DNA of 64,000 nucleotides from Acidimicrobiales bacterium (GTDB taxonomy: Bacteria; Actinomycetota; Acidimicrobiia; Acidimicrobiales; SZUA-35), in NCBI GenBank assembly GCA_013003535.1, contig JABDIY010000137.1, positions 23,178-87,177 on the forward strand. The letters are read 5' to 3'. Shown here piece after piece: positions 33,001 to 40,719 of the stretch (its first letter is position 1; each line of letters opens with the position of its first letter). Both the position numbers and the translations under genes were made by a program. The notes under the pieces are model-generated. The model was not told the origin of the DNA, did no database searches, and saw nothing but the letters and a program-made list of their open reading frames with translations.

Positions 33001-35730
33001 ATGCGGCAACACAAGCGACTCCTGCTCTTCATCGGCTTCCTAGGTGCGGCGATCCTCGTGGCGACGCCGGCCTTCGCCGAATTCTCGAGCACGCCCCAAA
33101 CAACCTGGGGAGTCCAAACAAAGGGAGCGTCCAATACGATCGCCCAATGGGATGCTCTCACCTGGGCCGTGGATCAGGTTGACAGCACAATTTTCATCGG
33201 CGGCAACTACCTCGAAGTCACCAACGGCGATCAGGTCCACAGCCAGCCTTACCTCGCAGCCTTTGATGCAGACACTGGACGGTGGCAATCCTGGTTTCGC
33301 CCTCAGGTTGGTGATGCCGTGTTCGCATTTCAGCCCACTCCGGACGGCGGCCTGTTGGTTGCCGGCGAGATCGGCGAATGGAACGGCCTGACCCGCGGCG
33401 CGCTCGTAAAGATCGACCCCAAGACCGGCGATCTATGGCCCGGCTGGAACACCCGGGCCTATGGCGGATCCTCGGTAATCCGCGATCTCTCGCTCGAGGC
33501 CGACGGCTTCGTATACGCGGTTGGCAACTTCACCACCGTCACCTCGGGCAATGGCCCGATCCCTGCGGGCGGGGCCTTCCGATTCGATCCGATCACGGGC
33601 GCAATCGACACCAACTGGCTTCCATCACTGGAGAACGGCACTGGCTGGGGCGTCTCCCGCTCCAAGACTCAAGCGGTAACGTACATCGCAGGCTTCTTCC
33701 AGAGCGTCAACGGCGATGCGACCGCCCGTGGGTTCGTTGGCATCGACGATGCTGGGTCGGTCACGGCCAATCGAGATGCCATTCCTTTCAATGGTTGTAC
33801 AACCTGGAGCTACTGCTCTCAGCTCTACGACGTGGAGGCCACCGAGTTCGGCGGCTTGTGGGTTGCCGGGGTTGAACACGCCTTGTACGTGGTCGATGAG
33901 GGCGATGGTTCCCTCATCAAAATGCACTACAGCGGATGTGATCCCACCAGGAACGCCGACTGCCTCCCCAACAACTGGTATGGCGGAGAGTTCCAAGAGC
34001 TCGAGCGGGTAGGCGACCGAGTCTATGCCACCTGTCATTGCTGGTATGACCTCTTCAGCGCTGATGAAGTAATGGCCCATACCCGGCCAGAAGACACGCC
34101 GAACACGGTGCACTCCACCGTAGATGCACTCATGGCTTTCGACGTGGCGACCGCCGAACGGGTGGGTTCCTTCCGCCCGTATCTTACCGGGACCTCTGGC
34201 GGGTTCGGAATGCATGTGAACCCCGACGATGGATGTCTTTGGGCTACCGGCGGCTTCCAGTCCTACGGCCAGCCCGGCGGGCCTCAACCAGCAGCTCGCG
34301 ACGTCGTTCGCATCTGCGATGAGGCCGGACCAGCACCGCACTCCACTCCGGTGGCCGCTCCGCCCACTCCCGAAGCGTGCTCGGTCAGCCTCGTCGATCC
34401 AGCCGATCCATCTCTCGGGGCATCGGTTACGTGGACCAACGCCCCGACGTCGGTCGGCACGATCATCTATCGCTCGGTCGACGGAGGCGGGTCATACTGG
34501 CGAGGGCGCGTCGATCCTCCGCTGCCTTCTGAATTTGTAGAGGTTCCCGCGCTCAACTCCATCTCGAGCTATTCCGTGTTGCACGTCTATCCCGCCGGTC
34601 AGAGATCTGCGTCAACACCGTGTGGATTAGTGGATCTCACCCCTCAACTCGCACCCCCGTCGGCCTGCGCCGGGACCGTGGATAGCCAAGGGATCCCTAG
34701 CGTTTCCTGGGACCCCGGCAACGACGCCACAGCGTTCATCATCCGACGCTCGGTTGACGGCGGACCGGCCTATTGGCGGGGCCGGACCGCTGAGACAACT
34801 TTCATCGATACCGCTCTGACACCCGGTCGAAACTATGACTACACCGTCACCGCTCAGGCCGCCGATGGGTCCACGGCCGGGCCTGTGCCCTGTGACCCCA
34901 CGCTCACGGTGGAACCCCCAGAACTGATTCCACCGAGCGCCTGCACGGCGACCATTGACCTGGACGGTCGCGCCGCCCTGTCGTGGGATGCCGGCAGTAA
35001 TGCAGCAAGTTTCGTGATCCGTCGCTCCGTGGATGGCGGCACCGCATACTGGCGGGGCGCTACACCGACAACGAACTTCAGTGGTGCCATCTTGGAGATC
35101 GGTCGGACCTACGCCTACAGCGTGTCCGCCAAGGCGGCCGATGGAAACACAGCGCCACCGGTCCCATGCAACCCGACGCTCATCGTCGAGGTTCCCCAGC
35201 TTGGGCTGCTCACTTCATGCGATGCAACACTTCTCGTAGACAACGTGGTCGCAGTGGGATGGCAGCAGGTGGAGAACGCCCAGCGTTACGTGGTTCGCCG
35301 GTCGGCCAACGACGGACCGTTCTATTGGAGAGGCAGCGTCAACGCAGACGAGGCCCCAGATGCAGCGTTCTTCGATGCGCCCCTCAGCGACACTCGAACC
35401 TATGTCTATTCGGTGAGCGCCATCGGTTTGGACGGCACTACGGCAACACCGGTTGAATGCGCTCCCTCACTGGCCGTCGTTCCTCCGCCCCTCCCTGTCA
35501 TCACTACCTGTACCGTCTCACCGGACTACACGGTGAGCTGGACGGACCTGATCGCCTTCGACGTGGTGATCTACCGCTCGGTCGATGGCGGGCCCGACTA
35601 CTGGCGAGGACGAGTCAGCTCAGGCTCATCATCCTTTGCTGATACGGGTTCCCCTACGGCCTCATACAGCTACTCCGTGGTAGTGGTCGCACCGGACGGG
35701 CGACGAGGTGATCCCGGAATCTGCACGTGA
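33001..35730 (+). CDS. secreted beta-propeller protein with five YWRGR repeats
   Basis: Exported protein of 909 residues, no enzyme signature. A signal peptide (LLLFIGFLGAAILVATPAFA) is followed by a region of about 400 residues with delta-60/DUF5122-type propeller strands such as IFIGGNYLEVTNGD, LAAFDADTGRW and YIAGFFQSVNGD. Residues about 459-909 are five fibronectin-III-like modules, each with RRSVDGGxxYWRG followed by a YxYSVxA strand and a conserved Cys. The YWRG tyrosines are at 499, 591, 683, 775 and 867, exactly 92 apart. There is no sorting signal or C-terminal membrane helix, so it is probably released or wall-bound through other contacts. Confidence 0.85.
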   Translation: MRQHKRLLLFIGFLGAAILVATPAFAEFSSTPQTTWGVQTKGASNTIAQWDALTWAVDQVDSTIFIGGNYLEVTNGDQVHSQPYLAAFDADTGRWQSWFRPQVGDAVFAFQPTPDGGLLVAGEIGEWNGLTRGALVKIDPKTGDLWPGWNTRAYGGSSVIRDLSLEADGFVYAVGNFTTVTSGNGPIPAGGAFRFDPITGAIDTNWLPSLENGTGWGVSRSKTQAVTYIAGFFQSVNGDATARGFVGIDDAGSVTANRDAIPFNGCTTWSYCSQLYDVEATEFGGLWVAGVEHALYVVDEGDGSLIKMHYSGCDPTRNADCLPNNWYGGEFQELERVGDRVYATCHCWYDLFSADEVMAHTRPEDTPNTVHSTVDALMAFDVATAERVGSFRPYLTGTSGGFGMHVNPDDGCLWATGGFQSYGQPGGPQPAARDVVRICDEAGPAPHSTPVAAPPTPEACSVSLVDPADPSLGASVTWTNAPTSVGTIIYRSVDGGGSYWRGRVDPPLPSEFVEVPALNSISSYSVLHVYPAGQRSASTPCGLVDLTPQLAPPSACAGTVDSQGIPSVSWDPGNDATAFIIRRSVDGGPAYWRGRTAETTFIDTALTPGRNYDYTVTAQAADGSTAGPVPCDPTLTVEPPELIPPSACTATIDLDGRAALSWDAGSNAASFVIRRSVDGGTAYWRGATPTTNFSGAILEIGRTYAYSVSAKAADGNTAPPVPCNPTLIVEVPQLGLLTSCDATLLVDNVVAVGWQQVENAQRYVVRRSANDGPFYWRGSVNADEAPDAAFFDAPLSDTRTYVYSVSAIGLDGTTATPVECAPSLAVVPPPLPVITTCTVSPDYTVSWTDLIAFDVVIYRSVDGGPDYWRGRVSSGSSSFADTGSPTASYSYSVVVVAPDGRRGDPGICT
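34379..35727 (+). repeat. five 276-base in-frame repeat units
   Basis: The codons for the YWRG tyrosine are at 34495, 34771, 35047, 35323 and 35599, every interval being exactly 276 bases. Sequence between units has diverged but no insertion or deletion has been kept. Confidence 0.9.
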
Positions 35731-35827
35731 GTTGCAGGTTCACCCAAGTGTCAGCTCAGGGCTAGCTGGACCGCTCACCACAGTGGGCGAGAACACCCCG
35801 TCCTCGCCGTGACCACCTCATTCGATG

Positions 35828-35833
35828 TAGTGT
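35828..35833 (+). promoter_or_regulatory. putative -10 box, leaderless ku
   Basis: TAGTGT ends 7 bases before the ATG at 35841. Confidence 0.5.
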
Positions 35834-35840
35834 CGTAGGT

Positions 35841-36770
35841 ATGCCCAGAGCTATTTGGAGTGGCGCGATCAGTTTCGGGCTCGTATCGATTCCGGTCAAG
35901 ATGTACCCCGCGGTGAGCCCTAAGGCAGTGCGGTTCAACCAGTTGGACGGTCGCGACAATCAGCGCGTAAAGCAGAAGCGGGTGAATGCCAGCACCGGTG
36001 AAGAAGTTCCCTACGACGACATCGTCAAGGGGTACGAGATCATGAAGGACACCTATGTCGTCATTACCGATGACGATCTCAAGTCGCTGGCACCGAAGGC
36101 ATCAAGGTCAATCGACATCGTGGAGTTCGTCGAGGAGGACGAAATCGACCCAGTGTTCTACCAGGCGTCCTATTATCTCGTCCCGGACGAACTGGCCCGG
36201 AAAAGCTATGCCCTCCTCACCGAGGCGATGGCCGAGGACGGACGTGTAGCGCTGGCCCGAGTGGTGATGCGTACCAAAGAGTATCTGGCAGCAATTCGTC
36301 CGACCGACGGCAAGTTGATGATGAACACCATGATGTACAGCGACGAGGTGGTGGACGCCGATGGGATACCCGGGTTTGAGGAACTCGACGACGTCAAGGT
36401 GACCGAGGCCGAACGGCTCATGGCGAAGACCCTCATCGAATCTCTGGCTGGTGGATTCAATCCCGACAAGTACGAAGACAGCTTTCGTAACGAAGTGCTG
36501 GACCTCATCGAGCGTAAGTCCAAAGGCGAGCTGGCAACTGCGGAGGTCCATGACGCCGATACCGACACAAATGTGGTCGATCTCATGGCGGCGCTAGAAG
36601 CCAGCGTTGCGGCAGCCAAGAAAGCCCGTAGTGGGCATCCTACGGGAGACGCATCCGGCGCAACCCCGGCAAAGCCAGCGAAGAAGGCAGCAAAGAAGCC
36701 TGCCAAGAAGGCGGCAGCGAAGAAGGCAGCGAAGAAAGCTCCGGCAAAGAAACGAGCGAAGTCTGCCTGA
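35841..36770 (+). CDS. ku: Ku protein, non-homologous end joining
   Basis: Bacterial Ku of 309 residues that binds DNA ends as a homodimer and recruits LigD. The N-terminus SGAISFGLVSIPVKMYPAV and the segments VRFNQLD, SIDIVEFVEEDEIDPVFYQ and YYLVPDE are family hallmarks of the ring-forming core (about residues 1-255). The last 45 residues are Lys/Ala-rich (KKAAKKPAKKAAAKKAAKK), like the DNA-bridging tails of mycobacterial Ku. The LigD-polymerase frame continues directly from the 3' end in another phase. Confidence 0.95.
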   Translation: MPRAIWSGAISFGLVSIPVKMYPAVSPKAVRFNQLDGRDNQRVKQKRVNASTGEEVPYDDIVKGYEIMKDTYVVITDDDLKSLAPKASRSIDIVEFVEEDEIDPVFYQASYYLVPDELARKSYALLTEAMAEDGRVALARVVMRTKEYLAAIRPTDGKLMMNTMMYSDEVVDADGIPGFEELDDVKVTEAERLMAKTLIESLAGGFNPDKYEDSFRNEVLDLIERKSKGELATAEVHDADTDTNVVDLMAALEASVAAAKKARSGHPTGDASGATPAKPAKKAAKKPAKKAAAKKAAKKAPAKKRAKSA

Positions 36771-37689
36771 GTCCACCAAGGTCACCGTCGACGGTCGAAT
36801 CCTGTCGCTGACCAATCTGGACAAGGTGCTGTACCCAGACGTCCACTTCACCAAGGGTGAAGTGATCAACTACTACTCACGGGTCGCAGCCGTGATGTTG
36901 CCGCACATCAGCGGCCGCTGTATGACCCTGCGGCGCTGGCCAAACGGAGTCGATGGTGCCTCGTTCTTCGAGAAGCGCTGCCCAAAGCACCGCCCGGCTT
37001 GGGTGCCGGTGGCTGTAGGTCCCGGGAACGAGAGCAGTCGATCTCGTCAGCGAACCAACGATGACGACTCCCCAATCGAATACTGCAGAATCGAGGAACC
37101 GGCTTCGCTGGTTTGGACGGCGAACCTGGCAGCACTGGAACTGCACGCCCCGATGGCTCGCGCCGAAGATCTGGCGACGCCGACACTGGTGGTATTCGAT
37201 TTGGACCCGGGCGACCCTGCAACGATCATCGAGTGTTGCCAACGGGCGCTGGAGATGAAGTCGATGCTCGATGCACTGGACCTTGCGGCATTCGCGAAAA
37301 CCTCAGGCTCCAAGGGCCTCCAGGTCTACGTGCCGCTCAACACTCCCACTACCCACGACGCCTGCTCGGACTTCGCTCTGGGAATGGGGCACCTACTGAT
37401 GAAACAGAACCCTGATGCCGTGACGGTCACGATGACCAAAGCAGCCCGGCCAGGGAAGGTTTTCGTTGACTGGAGTCAAAACAGCCGACATAAAACGACA
37501 ATCGCTCCATACTCACTGCGAGCCAAACCCACCCCCACGGTGTCAACGCCGGTCAGCTGGGACGAGGTCGCCGACTGTGCTGGCGGTGAGTACCTATCAT
37601 TCACTGCGAGTGACGTTCTCGAACGCATTGATGCCCTTGGTGACCTCTTCGCGCCCACTGCTCACCTCCAGCAAGAGTTACCAGTCTGA
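36763..37689 (+). CDS. stand-alone LigD polymerase (primase-fold) domain, start codon unclear
   Basis: NHEJ polymerase of the LigD-PolDom family, about 308 residues, without ligase or phosphoesterase domains, like mycobacterial PolD1/PrimPol-type paralogues. The conserved N-terminus (VTVDGRILSLTNLDKVLYPD), metal motif FDLDPGD, GSKGLQVYVPLN and VFVDWSQN are present. In the third segment Gln stands where many LigD polymerases have His. No ATG, GTG or TTG lies between the ku region and the domain start: the nearest are GTG 36631 and TTG 36607 inside ku, or GTG 36826, which would delete conserved residues. A CTG at 36763, overlapping the ku stop, is used here. Confidence 0.8.
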   Translation: MPESTKVTVDGRILSLTNLDKVLYPDVHFTKGEVINYYSRVAAVMLPHISGRCMTLRRWPNGVDGASFFEKRCPKHRPAWVPVAVGPGNESSRSRQRTNDDDSPIEYCRIEEPASLVWTANLAALELHAPMARAEDLATPTLVVFDLDPGDPATIIECCQRALEMKSMLDALDLAAFAKTSGSKGLQVYVPLNTPTTHDACSDFALGMGHLLMKQNPDAVTVTMTKAARPGKVFVDWSQNSRHKTTIAPYSLRAKPTPTVSTPVSWDEVADCAGGEYLSFTASDVLERIDALGDLFAPTAHLQQELPV

Positions 37690-37709
37690 CTGATTGGGCA
37701 ATCACACCG

Positions 37710-38330
37710 GTGGGGTCCAACACCTATAGCGCGATAGCTGCAAAGCTTTCGCCAGTGGATCGCATTGAGAGACATGACGTACTGAATGCTGCCATGTTGG
37801 CGGTCATCCTCATGGGGATGACCTTCACTATGCTTTGGGGCGCCCGCGGCCTCGTTAACTCTGCCGGCGGCGATGACGAGCCCGGTACCACCGTTCTGGC
37901 CAGTGGTGACGATGATTCCGCACCGAGCTCCTCGGAAACCATTCCGGATGAAAGCACCACGACAACGACAACCCCTGCCACCACGACCACCACGGCCCCC
38001 ACAACCACTACTACCGCGGCCGTAGCCCATGCCCCGAACGAGGTGAAGACACGGGTAGGTAATGGAGCCGAACGAGGCGGCGTTGCGGGAGCGGGGACCA
38101 ACATTCTCGCCTCAGCTGGGTACGTGACCCTGGCGCCCAAGAACGCTGAAACGATCGATGTAAGCACCGTTTACTTCACCGAAGGATTCTCCGAAGACGC
38201 AAAGCTTGTGGCCCAACTCTTGAACGTTCCGGTCACCAATGTGTTTCCGATGCCCAGCAATCCTGGAATGCCCGTGGGAGACGCCACAGTGGTCGCGGTG
38301 CTAGGGCGAGACACCGCTGTAGGCAGTTAA
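37710..38330 (+). CDS. membrane-anchored LytR_C-domain protein
   Basis: 206 residues: a cytosolic N-terminus, one membrane helix (LNAAMLAVILMGMTFTMLWG), a Thr/Ser-rich outward linker with long Thr runs (residues about 85-110), and a LytR C-terminal-type domain (KTRVGNGAERGGVAGAGTNILASAGY onward in two parts). LytR_C domains occur on wall-polymer ligases and on stand-alone envelope proteins, with no known catalysis. The start is GTG at 37710, 20 bases after the LigD-Pol gene. A hairpin follows. Confidence 0.8.
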   Translation: MGSNTYSAIAAKLSPVDRIERHDVLNAAMLAVILMGMTFTMLWGARGLVNSAGGDDEPGTTVLASGDDDSAPSSSETIPDESTTTTTTPATTTTTAPTTTTTAAVAHAPNEVKTRVGNGAERGGVAGAGTNILASAGYVTLAPKNAETIDVSTVYFTEGFSEDAKLVAQLLNVPVTNVFPMPSNPGMPVGDATVVAVLGRDTAVGS

Positions 38331-38340
38331 ACGAGAAAAG

Positions 38341-38374
38341 CCACCGGCCCCGAAGCAATGCTCCGGGGCCGTGG
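38341..38374. terminator. bidirectional terminator-like hairpin
   Basis: GGCCCCG (38346-38352) pairs with CGGGGCC (38364-38370), with inner AGC/GCT and outer CCAC/GTGG pairs. It lies between the LytR_C gene and the convergent TrmI operon. Confidence 0.65.
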
Positions 38375-38428
38375 TCAGAGTACTTCTGCCGAAATCTCTT
38401 CCGGTGAAGGTATCCGGTTCGTCTTAGC

Positions 38429-38551
38429 CTACCACCGAGCGGTAATTCCCTCCGGGGGCAGCTCAAACGCCGCTGATGCTTTGCCTCCGGCCTCCACCAG
38501 ATCACTACTAGCCCTCAGCTCGATCTGCTCAGAGATTCCCTCCGGGGGCAT
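38429..38551 (-). CDS. candidate 40-residue protein with duplicated PPEGI motif, coupled to trmI
   Basis: The ATG lies inside the 3' end of trmI and the frame overlaps its last 23 bases, a spacing that fits translational coupling. The peptide has 40 residues, starts MPPEGISEQIEL, ends FELPPEGITARW and has no Cys. PPEGI occurs at residues 2-6 and 32-36, encoded by identical 16-base direct repeats 90 bases apart. About two thirds of codons end in G or C, similar to real genes nearby (my count: 26 of 40). I recognise no family. It could be a true small protein or a chance ORF over repeats. Confidence 0.5.
   Translation of the reverse strand: MPPEGISEQIELRASSDLVEAGGKASAAFELPPEGITARW
38445..38460. 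repeat. 16-base direct repeat, copy 1
   Basis: ATTCCCTCCGGGGGCA, identical to 38535-38550 and 90 bases away. On the minus strand both copies encode PPEGI in the candidate small ORF; copy 2 also encodes the C-terminus of TrmI in another frame. Confidence 0.95.
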
Positions 38552-39413
38552 CGAGAGGTTCCGCAGCGGCGTCCAGATCGGTGTCTGCGGGCTGGGGTTT
38601 CTCCAGGGATGGGCCTACGAGGCGGCCGCGGGTAAGGAAAGCGGTATGGCCCACCATCCGGTGATCGGGGCGCACCGCTTGCCCCTCGATGTGCCACGTC
38701 CGGTAAAGCACCTCGGTCGTGCTCACCTCGTCATACATACCGTTGTTCAACGCACGCCGAACCTGCTGAGCCTGCGTGATGCTTGGCGTGTACGCCACAA
38801 TAATCCCGCCGGGCCGTAAAGCTTTTGGCGCATGAGCGATCACCTGCCACGGCTCCGGCAGGTCAAGGACAAACCGATCGAAGAGCGGTGTGTCCTCTTC
38901 CAGGCCGTCGCGACCGAGCTCGATTCCCTCGTAGGCATCGGCAACGTGGACCTGGTATCGCTCGAAAACTCCTGCTCCCAGGAATCCCTCTACGTTCTTC
39001 TGCGCGCGAGCCAGGAAGTCCTCGCGAACCTCATATCCGGTCACGATCGCTCCGGCCCGCAACAGCGCCATGGACATTGCCCCCGACCCAACTCCGGTCT
39101 CAAAGACACGACACCCCGGGTAGACATCGGCCATCATGAGGATTGCAGCAATATCCTTCGGATAGATGACCTGCGCACCCCGCTTCATCTGCAGGACATA
39201 GTCGTTCATGGTGGGTCGAAAAACTCGGAACTTCTGACCCTTGGTGGTCGCCACCTGAACGCCCTCGGGCTGACCGATGATCTGACTGAAAGGGACGAAC
39301 CCGGCATGGCTGTGGTATTGCTTCTCGGGGTCGAGGTTCACCAGATACCGGCGACCCTTGTTGTCAACCAGAAGTGCAGCCTCGCCTGCCCGTAATTCGC
39401 CGATCGAACTCAA
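38529..39413 (-). CDS. trmI: tRNA (adenine-58-N1)-methyltransferase
   Basis: SAM-dependent enzyme that methylates A58 in the T-loop of tRNA, 294 residues. An N-terminal beta-domain (GEAALLVDNKGRRYLVNL) is followed by the FRPTMNDYVLQMKRGAQVIYPKDIA segment and the methyltransferase fold with VFETGVGSGAMSMALL (motif I) and FVLDLPEPW, the active-site segment. Actinobacterial TrmI usually lies next to proteasome genes; none is seen here. The TTG start overlaps the stop of the upstream basic protein gene (TTGA). Confidence 0.95.
   Translation of the reverse strand: MSSIGELRAGEAALLVDNKGRRYLVNLDPEKQYHSHAGFVPFSQIIGQPEGVQVATTKGQKFRVFRPTMNDYVLQMKRGAQVIYPKDIAAILMMADVYPGCRVFETGVGSGAMSMALLRAGAIVTGYEVREDFLARAQKNVEGFLGAGVFERYQVHVADAYEGIELGRDGLEEDTPLFDRFVLDLPEPWQVIAHAPKALRPGGIIVAYTPSITQAQQVRRALNNGMYDEVSTTEVLYRTWHIEGQAVRPDHRMVGHTAFLTRGRLVGPSLEKPQPADTDLDAAAEPLDAPGGNL
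38535..38550. repeat. 16-base direct repeat, copy 2
   Basis: Second copy of the repeat at 38445-38460, overlapping the 3' end of trmI. Confidence 0.95.
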
Positions 39414-40144
39414 TTGGAGGCGACCCGGCGGGCCGCTTTTGCAGCCTTGCGTTGGAGTCGTTGAGCTCGTTTCATATTGCGACGGTCCCGAAATGCCGCA
39501 ACAGCTTCTTTTCGATCGGCACGGCGCTGGGCTTTCAGCGCCGCCCGGGCTTCTCGCTCGGCCCTTCGAACCTCGCGTTCCGCTCGCTTGGCAAGCTTAC
39601 GTTGGGCCCGCAACTCGGCCTTGGTAGCCCGATCGATCTTCTTCTGCGCCTTTTGCGCATCGCGACGGATCCGACTGTCTTCTCGGGCCGCAGCCTTCTC
39701 CTGGCGAACCGCCGTCTTCGCCGCTTTGACCGCTGATTTCTGCTGTCGAGCCGCCAACTTCTCGGATTGATGAAGCTCGGCGGTCCGCCGTCTTATTTCG
39801 CGTCGGGTGGACCTGCTTGGAGCACTCGCCTTCCGTGCCCGCATGTCAGCCTTCTTCCTGGCTTTGCTAGCCCGGCCATCAAGCTTGGCTGCTTTCTTGT
39901 TTCGTTTGGCTTCGGCCTTCATCTGTTTCATTTGTTCCTTGTGGGTGATGGGGAGGTGCTCAATCACGTACTTGGATCCCACACCGGCGCCACTGAGATC
40001 GATAATCTCCCGCTTTCCAGTCCGGCCCCGAATAAAATTGAACGCTGCGACGGCGGCCGTGCTGAATACCCATGACCCTGCCGGGCCCTTGATGAAGCTG
40101 TTCACGCCCGACACGATCAGGCGGTTCCGGATCGATCCGGCCAT
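39410..40144 (-). CDS. highly basic helical protein, function unknown
   Basis: 244 residues. The first 60 have a hydrophobic stretch (GSWVFSTAAVAAFNFIRG) and then the protein is almost entirely Lys, Arg, Ala and Glu from residue 75 (for example RAQRKLAKRAEREVRRAEREAR), predicting a long charged helix. It could bind nucleic acid or acidic lipid, but there is no known domain. It is coupled to the small membrane proteins upstream (TGATG) and to trmI downstream. Other than low complexity, base composition looks like the neighbours. Confidence 0.75.
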   Translation of the reverse strand: MAGSIRNRLIVSGVNSFIKGPAGSWVFSTAAVAAFNFIRGRTGKREIIDLSGAGVGSKYVIEHLPITHKEQMKQMKAEAKRNKKAAKLDGRASKARKKADMRARKASAPSRSTRREIRRRTAELHQSEKLAARQQKSAVKAAKTAVRQEKAAAREDSRIRRDAQKAQKKIDRATKAELRAQRKLAKRAEREVRRAEREARAALKAQRRADRKEAVAAFRDRRNMKRAQRLQRKAAKAARRVASN

Positions 40145-40350
40145 CAGAGCCGGCGGATCTCGAGGACGGTGCTGTTCCGCTTGCCGGCGCGTCGGCCGAA
40201 GAAATAGATGGCACCCAAAAGGACTACTGCCCCAACGACACCCGCTATCTGAACGAGTTTCTTGGAATCGCTGGAGACGGTTTCGATCTCACCTTGGATC
40301 GAGCGGAATTTCTGCTCTAGGTCAGCCGGAGTGATTGCGGGATCGGTCAT
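40144..40350 (-). CDS. small single-pass membrane protein
   Basis: Sixty-eight residues: a polar helix (LEQKFRSIQGEIETVSSDSKKL), one membrane span (VQIAGVVGAVVLLGAIYFFG) and a basic RRAGKRNS tail. The ATG overlaps the stop of the Holin-X-like gene by ATGA and its own stop overlaps the next ATG, so the three are translated together. Function unknown. Confidence 0.8.
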   Translation of the reverse strand: MTDPAITPADLEQKFRSIQGEIETVSSDSKKLVQIAGVVGAVVLLGAIYFFGRRAGKRNSTVLEIRRL

Positions 40351-40667
40351 CGGACGGCCCTCGTAGCTTTCGACATGGCACGGGCCAGGAGTAGGACAAG
40401 CACACCCATCACAGCAATTGACCCTGCGTAGGGTCCCATGCTGGCGAAGCTCTGACCGTCGAAGACCGTGCCGGTTTCGGACTGGAGTAGACGAAGAACC
40501 GCAAGTCCGATGAACAACACGCCCAGGAAGACCAGCAACGCTCCTGCCAGCCCGAACGCCAGATACTTGGCGAGCGTCCCGAGGGGCTCGATCGTTTCCT
40601 GCTTCGCGTATCTCACAAGCATTGCTTGGAGATCCTTCGCTTCATCGATGGGGTTCACTTTCGCCAC
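40347..40667 (-). CDS. Holin-X / DUF1469-like membrane protein
   Basis: 106 residues with an amphipathic N-terminus (LVRYAKQETIEPLGTLAKYLAFG) and two membrane helices, matching the actinobacterial putative Holin-X (holin superfamily III, YqjE-like) family. These are common in chromosomes without prophages and probably are general envelope proteins. The GTG at 40667 has TACACT 6 bases upstream; the frame can be extended to a GTG at 40694 that would start upstream of this box. Confidence 0.75.
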   Translation of the reverse strand: MAKVNPIDEAKDLQAMLVRYAKQETIEPLGTLAKYLAFGLAGALLVFLGVLFIGLAVLRLLQSETGTVFDGQSFASMGPYAGSIAVMGVLVLLLARAMSKATRAVR

Positions 40668-40673
40668 GAGAGC

Positions 40674-40679
40674 AGTGTA
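40674..40679 (-). promoter_or_regulatory. putative -10 box, leaderless Holin-X-like operon
   Basis: TACACT on the minus strand ends 6 bases before the GTG at 40667 and would drive the whole operon through trmI. Confidence 0.5.
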
Positions 40680-40719
40680 GGGGCTTGGGTCCACCTCGCC
40701 TTATTCAAAAACCAACAGG

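Noticed and set aside
34379..35727. Sequencing or assembly duplication
   Set aside because: The five units have diverged strongly at the DNA level, so the constant spacing reflects evolution under constraint and not an assembly artefact.
40347..40667. Prophage holin
   Set aside because: The Holin-X/DUF1469 family is common in chromosomes, and no endolysin, terminase, capsid or integrase gene is nearby.
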